Shown piece by piece: positions 23,762 through 26,455 of a stretch of 26,455 bases of DNA. Every line of letters begins with the position of its first letter. The stretch's first letter is position 1. The stretch is from an uncultured Lachnospiraceae bacterium. GTDB lineage: Bacteria > Bacillota > Clostridia > Lachnospirales > Lachnospiraceae. The position numbers and the translations under genes were made by a program. The notes below the pieces were generated by a model. That model ran no database searches and was not told the origin of the DNA. It saw nothing but the letters and a program-made list of their open reading frames with translations. Location: contig CAJUIO010000045.1 of NCBI GenBank assembly GCA_910586025.1, positions 1,264-27,718 of the forward strand. The letters are read 5' to 3'.

Positions 23762-23815
23762 GCGCCCTTTTCTATCATTCTATCATCAAAATCATATTAT
23801 GGGAAGGTAAATGAA

Positions 23816-24337
23816 ATGAAACGCAGATTTAATATAACCGGATCCTGCAGCCCGCAGAAACATTATATGGTTCCTCTTGATGACAGGCTGAAAAAAATAA
23901 AAACAGATTATGTGGATGAGGGCAGTTACTTCATCATCAATAAAGGCAGACAATACGGAAAGACTACAACCCTGTGCGCTTTAGGGAAATATCTGAGCAG
24001 AGATTATATTGTACTGTCTCTTGATTTCCATGAAATTTACGGAGAAAAGAATGAAAAATTTCTGGAAGAACATGGGCGGAAATTTTTTCTTTTGTATTTA
24101 AAGCCTATAATCAACGGCACCGGAAATTATTATGTTGAAGCACAGACACGGGATGCCAGACGCACGGACGTGATTGTCGATTATTGCGGAGAACAATTCA
24201 TAATAGAGCTTAAGATATGGTGCGGAAACGAATATAACGAAAGGGGTGAAAGACAGCCGGCGGATTACCTGGACTTTTATCACAAAGATAAGGGCTATAT
24301 GATCAGTTTTAATTTTAGCAGGAGGAAAATACCATGA
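23816..24337 (+). pseudogene. AAA-ATPase/PD-(D/E)XK protein with a large in-frame internal deletion
   Basis: The 173-codon open frame joins the two ends of a protein family that is normally about 500-560 residues. Residues 1-72 have the family start (RRFNITGSC, DDRLKKIK) and a Walker A GRQYGKTT (44-51). Residues from about 75 on are the usual C-terminal part, FLEEHGRKFFLLYLKPIING, then a nuclease-like core with Asp118 (RTDVIVDY) and ELK (131-133). The middle, with Walker B and the rest of the ATPase, is missing, and the last residues after SFNF are also lost. It cannot be a working ATPase; whether the short nuclease-like protein is made is unknown. GGAAGG precedes the ATG. Its stop overlaps the NUDIX start by 4 bases. 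Confidence 0.78.
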
Positions 24338-24987
24338 AACCCATTATCCCCAGAGAAAATATAAAACCTCTCTTTGAATCAAAATTTATCAAGATCTTTG
24401 ATCTGCAGTATGAAGAGGGAAAACACTACTATGATGCCACCAGGAGATCCGCCGGACGGCTCATGGCCGCAATGTCTGCGGATGAATTTCGCAGTGCGCT
24501 TCCGGATGCCGTGACCTGTGCGGTAATCCTTCTTGCCCCGGATGAGGAACCACGGCTCCTGCTGACGAGAGAATACCGCTATCCGGCAGGCCAGTTCCTT
24601 CTCAGTCCTCCCGCAGGCCTGCTCGACCCGGAGGATGAGGAGGCAGAAGAACCCGTCATCCGGGCGGCAAAGAGGGAAATCCGGGAGGAGACCGGAATTG
24701 AGGCCGGCGATACGGACCGCTTTTTCGTCATCAATCCTCTGCTGTTTTCCTCCCCGGGCATGACGGATGAGAGCAACGCCTTAGTCTGCGCCGTGATCAG
24801 CCTTAAGGACGGTACCCGTCTGACCCAGGAGGGTGCCGTGGGGAGTGAATGCTTCGACGGATTCTGCCTTCTTACGCACAAAGAGGCGGAAGAGATCCTG
24901 AAAGCGGGAAAAGACAGGGACGGTATTTTTTACTCCGTTTATACCTGGGCCTGTCTCATGTATTTTGTCTCTGGTTTATGGAGGTAA
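24334..24987 (+). CDS. NUDIX hydrolase, ADP-ribose-pyrophosphatase-like
   Basis: A 217-residue protein with a NUDIX box: REIREETGI is exact, the Glu eight residues before it fits, and the Gly-to-Glu part (GLLDPEDEEAEE) is about five residues longer than the standard box. The metal-binding Glu residues are present. LLTREYRYPAGQFLLSPPAGLLD is typical of ADP-ribose and nucleotide-sugar pyrophosphatases of this superfamily. The substrate cannot be fixed from sequence. AGGAGG lies eight bases before the ATG, which overlaps the stop of the deleted ATPase gene by 4 bases. Only 3 bases separate it from the DUF2971 gene, so both form a two-gene unit, perhaps co-expressed with the remnant. Confidence 0.87.
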   Translation: MKPIIPRENIKPLFESKFIKIFDLQYEEGKHYYDATRRSAGRLMAAMSADEFRSALPDAVTCAVILLAPDEEPRLLLTREYRYPAGQFLLSPPAGLLDPEDEEAEEPVIRAAKREIREETGIEAGDTDRFFVINPLLFSSPGMTDESNALVCAVISLKDGTRLTQEGAVGSECFDGFCLLTHKEAEEILKAGKDRDGIFYSVYTWACLMYFVSGLWR

Positions 24988-24990
24988 TTT

Positions 24991-25812
24991 ATGCTGTATC
25001 ATTATACTGATTTTGCCGCCTTTGACGGAATCATCCGCTGTGCGGAGCTGCGGCTGAACAACATTCTGAATATGAACGACACCTCGGAAATGCGCCTTTT
25101 TATGAAGGGGCTTTGCAAGGCTGTCACGGACAGGCTTCGGAAAGAGGGAGAGACGGAAAATATCCGGAAGACCCAGGCCTTTTTCCAGAAGGAGCTGAAA
25201 GAGGAATTTCACTATTCCGCCTATGCGGCATGCTTTTCCAAATACCGGGATGATGCCTCCCAGTGGGACCGGTATGGACATTCCGGACAGGGTGTGTGCA
25301 TCGCCTTTCACGAATATCTCCTGCACAAAATGGTAGGCGGGGCCGTATCTCTCCAGAAGGTGTATTACCAGAAGGACATGCGCGGGCACCGCCTTGTGAA
25401 CGATTTTTATATGCTGATCAGGGAGCCTGGCTGCTTTTCGCAAAATCTTCCCCAGCTGCAGGATCTCATGAACGATGCCTGGGTGCAGTCCGCCGCCTAC
25501 AAGCATCCCTCCTTTGCAAGTGAGAGGGAATTCCGGCTGGTGGTGTCTCCCTTTGTCTCTAATGAGTTTGCCATAGAGCCCAGATATCATGTGTCCTCAG
25601 AAAGGATCAAAAAGTATTATCCCCTGGATCTGAACCGGATGTGCGGGAAACTGAATCTGCAGCTGTCCGATCTGGTAGGCGAGATCATCATAGGCCCCAC
25701 CTCTCCCCAGTCCCTGCCCATTCTGCAGGACTATCTTGCGGACTGCGGGCTGAATATTTTGAGAGACCGGGTACATCTGTCGGAGTGTCCCCTTCGCAAT
25801 CCCACTACCTGA
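24991..25812 (+). CDS. DUF2971 protein
   Basis: A 273-residue soluble protein with the DUF2971 plan: start LYHYTDFAAFDGII, then LRLNNILNMNDTSEM, then ACFSKYRDDASQWDRYGHSGQGVCIAF and a late EREFRLVV. Function is not established as far as I know. The His-Tyr-Thr start and layout remind me of ADP-ribosyltransferase-type folds, but this is a personal impression and not a family assignment. The close NUDIX neighbour would suit metabolism of ADP-ribose-like compounds. The ATG at 24991 follows the NUDIX stop by 3 bases, with GGAGG seven bases upstream inside the NUDIX end. No terminator seen after it. Confidence 0.83.
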   Translation: MLYHYTDFAAFDGIIRCAELRLNNILNMNDTSEMRLFMKGLCKAVTDRLRKEGETENIRKTQAFFQKELKEEFHYSAYAACFSKYRDDASQWDRYGHSGQGVCIAFHEYLLHKMVGGAVSLQKVYYQKDMRGHRLVNDFYMLIREPGCFSQNLPQLQDLMNDAWVQSAAYKHPSFASEREFRLVVSPFVSNEFAIEPRYHVSSERIKKYYPLDLNRMCGKLNLQLSDLVGEIIIGPTSPQSLPILQDYLADCGLNILRDRVHLSECPLRNPTT

Positions 25813-25846
25813 CTCCCGCCGCAGTCCGGTTTCCTCACGGTTACTA

Positions 25847-25942
25847 TTACAGCGCCATCTCATAAATCTGGCAAGGGTTCCATTCATCCCACAGCGTGGG
25901 GAATACCTCAAATTCCTTAAACCCAAGGGGAAGATTATTCAT
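25847..25942 (-). CDS. Small ORF of 31 codons coupled to the PAP2 gene
   Basis: ATG at 25942 with GAGGA about 6-7 bases upstream, overlapping the PAP2 gene's last codons by 8 bases. The product is acidic and aromatic (FKEFEVFPTLWDEWNPCQIYE in two pieces, FKEFEVFPTLW and DEWNPCQIYE) and lacks a membrane span. It could be a real small protein or the start of a longer gene cut short. Not recognised. Confidence 0.4.
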   Translation of the reverse strand: MNNLPLGFKEFEVFPTLWDEWNPCQIYEMAL

Positions 25943-26455
25943 CCTGATTCCTCTTACTCCTTTCAAATTCCGTCATCCATCTGCCGCAGGCCGCATACAC
26001 CGCCAGAGCCACTAGAATTCCAAGTATCATCCCTCCCAGGATATCCGTGGGAAAGTGTACGAACAGGTACATCCGGCTGAAAGCGATCAGAGCCGCAAGA
26101 AGCAAGGCCGCAATTCCTGCCCGCCTGTGATGCAGAAAAACGATCACGGATGCCGTGAAGCTGTGAAGCGTATGACCCGAGGGAAAGGAATATTCTCCCG
26201 GCATGGGAATCAAAAGCGCCACGGCCGTGTCGATCTGACAGGGCCTGGGCCTTTGCACCAGATTCTTGATACAGAGGTTTCCAAGCAGAAAACAGACCGC
26301 CATGGAAATCAGCATCAGCATCCCGCATCTTCTGGTCTTCCGGAAGAAAAGCAGTACCGCCGCCGCAAGCAGCCAGATCAACCCGCCGTTTCCAAGGGCC
26401 GATACCCCGATCATCAGCGGATCCAAAAAAGCGTTATGCATTTCCTGTATTCTGT
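25935..26455 (-). CDS. PAP2-family membrane phosphatase (5' end probably beyond the window)
   Basis: Five or so hydrophobic spans and all three PAP2 signatures: KNLVQRPRP (K-x6-RP), PSGH, and SRMYLFVHFPTD (SR-x5-H-x3-D). It should hydrolyse lipid phosphates such as undecaprenyl pyrophosphate, recycling the carrier lipid used by cell-wall and glycan synthesis, or phosphatidyl-type lipids. An ATG at 26441 would give 168 residues, but AGGAA lies directly against it and the frame stays open to the window edge (RIQE before the Met). Family members usually have a few more N-terminal residues, so the true start is likely upstream of this window. Its fit with the glycan loci is inferred; it is some distance from them. 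Confidence 0.88.
   Translation of the reverse strand, partial: RIQEMHNAFLDPLMIGVSALGNGGLIWLLAAAVLLFFRKTRRCGMLMLISMAVCFLLGNLCIKNLVQRPRPCQIDTAVALLIPMPGEYSFPSGHTLHSFTASVIVFLHHRRAGIAALLLAALIAFSRMYLFVHFPTDILGGMILGILVALAVYAACGRWMTEFERSKRNQDE

Overview
The window looks like chromosome from a low-to-mid GC Firmicute, most likely a gut Lachnospiraceae or related Clostridia. Reasons: AGGAGG-type ribosome sites, TTGACA/TATAAT promoters, decayed Rpn-type and AAA/PD-(D/E)XK genes of kinds expanded in that group, a tRNA-Ser without encoded CCA, and DUF6020/CotH/GT52-type surface genes. Most of it is a cell-surface glycan locus.

Region 1 (1-413) has no convincing gene. It holds a 263-bp palindromic element with perfect 39-bp terminal inverted repeats.

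Region 2 (414-11322, minus strand) is a tightly packed eight-gene operon. In order of transcription: a PglK/MsbA-like ABC flippase, an acyltransferase-3 protein, a polytopic GT-C-like protein, RffA (dTDP-4-amino-4,6-dideoxygalactose transaminase), a second GT-C-like protein, a GNAT N-acetyltransferase, a polyprenyl-phosphate GT2 transferase and a DUF6020 membrane protein. Together they could make an N-acylated amino-dideoxy sugar, build it into a lipid-linked glycan, flip it and modify it outside the membrane.

Region 3 (11323-14106) is a scarred accessory stretch. It contains hairpin-rich intergenic DNA, an Rpn-family pseudogene that lost its nuclease core, a well-formed promoter with no gene behind it, and an AT-rich island with a membrane-anchored alpha/beta hydrolase and a gene remnant.

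Region 4 (14107-22750) is a nonulosonic (pseudaminic-type) acid locus around a divergent promoter pair. Leftward: a GT52-like sialyltransferase-family enzyme and an anchored CotH-type kinase with a C-terminal InlB B-repeat. Rightward: pseF, a LysA-like PLP decarboxylase, pseI and pseG. A convergent ATP-grasp ligase follows. The late pathway steps (PseG, PseI, PseF) and a candidate transferase are present. PseB and PseC are not in the window; the GNAT protein of region 2 might act as PseH or as an RffC equivalent.

Region 5 (22751-26455): tRNA-Ser(CGA) with its promoter and terminator, a small HExxH protein, a structured intergenic palindrome, an internally deleted AAA/PD-(D/E)XK gene, a NUDIX hydrolase coupled to a DUF2971 protein, a 31-codon small ORF, and a PAP2 phosphatase whose 5' end probably lies beyond the window.

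The most interesting points are the unusual company of the Pse genes (PLP decarboxylase, ATP-grasp ligase, CotH kinase, GT52), which partly recalls the Bacillus sps spore-coat glycan genes plus CotH, and the set of large inverted repeats beside decayed genes. All functional calls are from reading the sequence; no database search was run.
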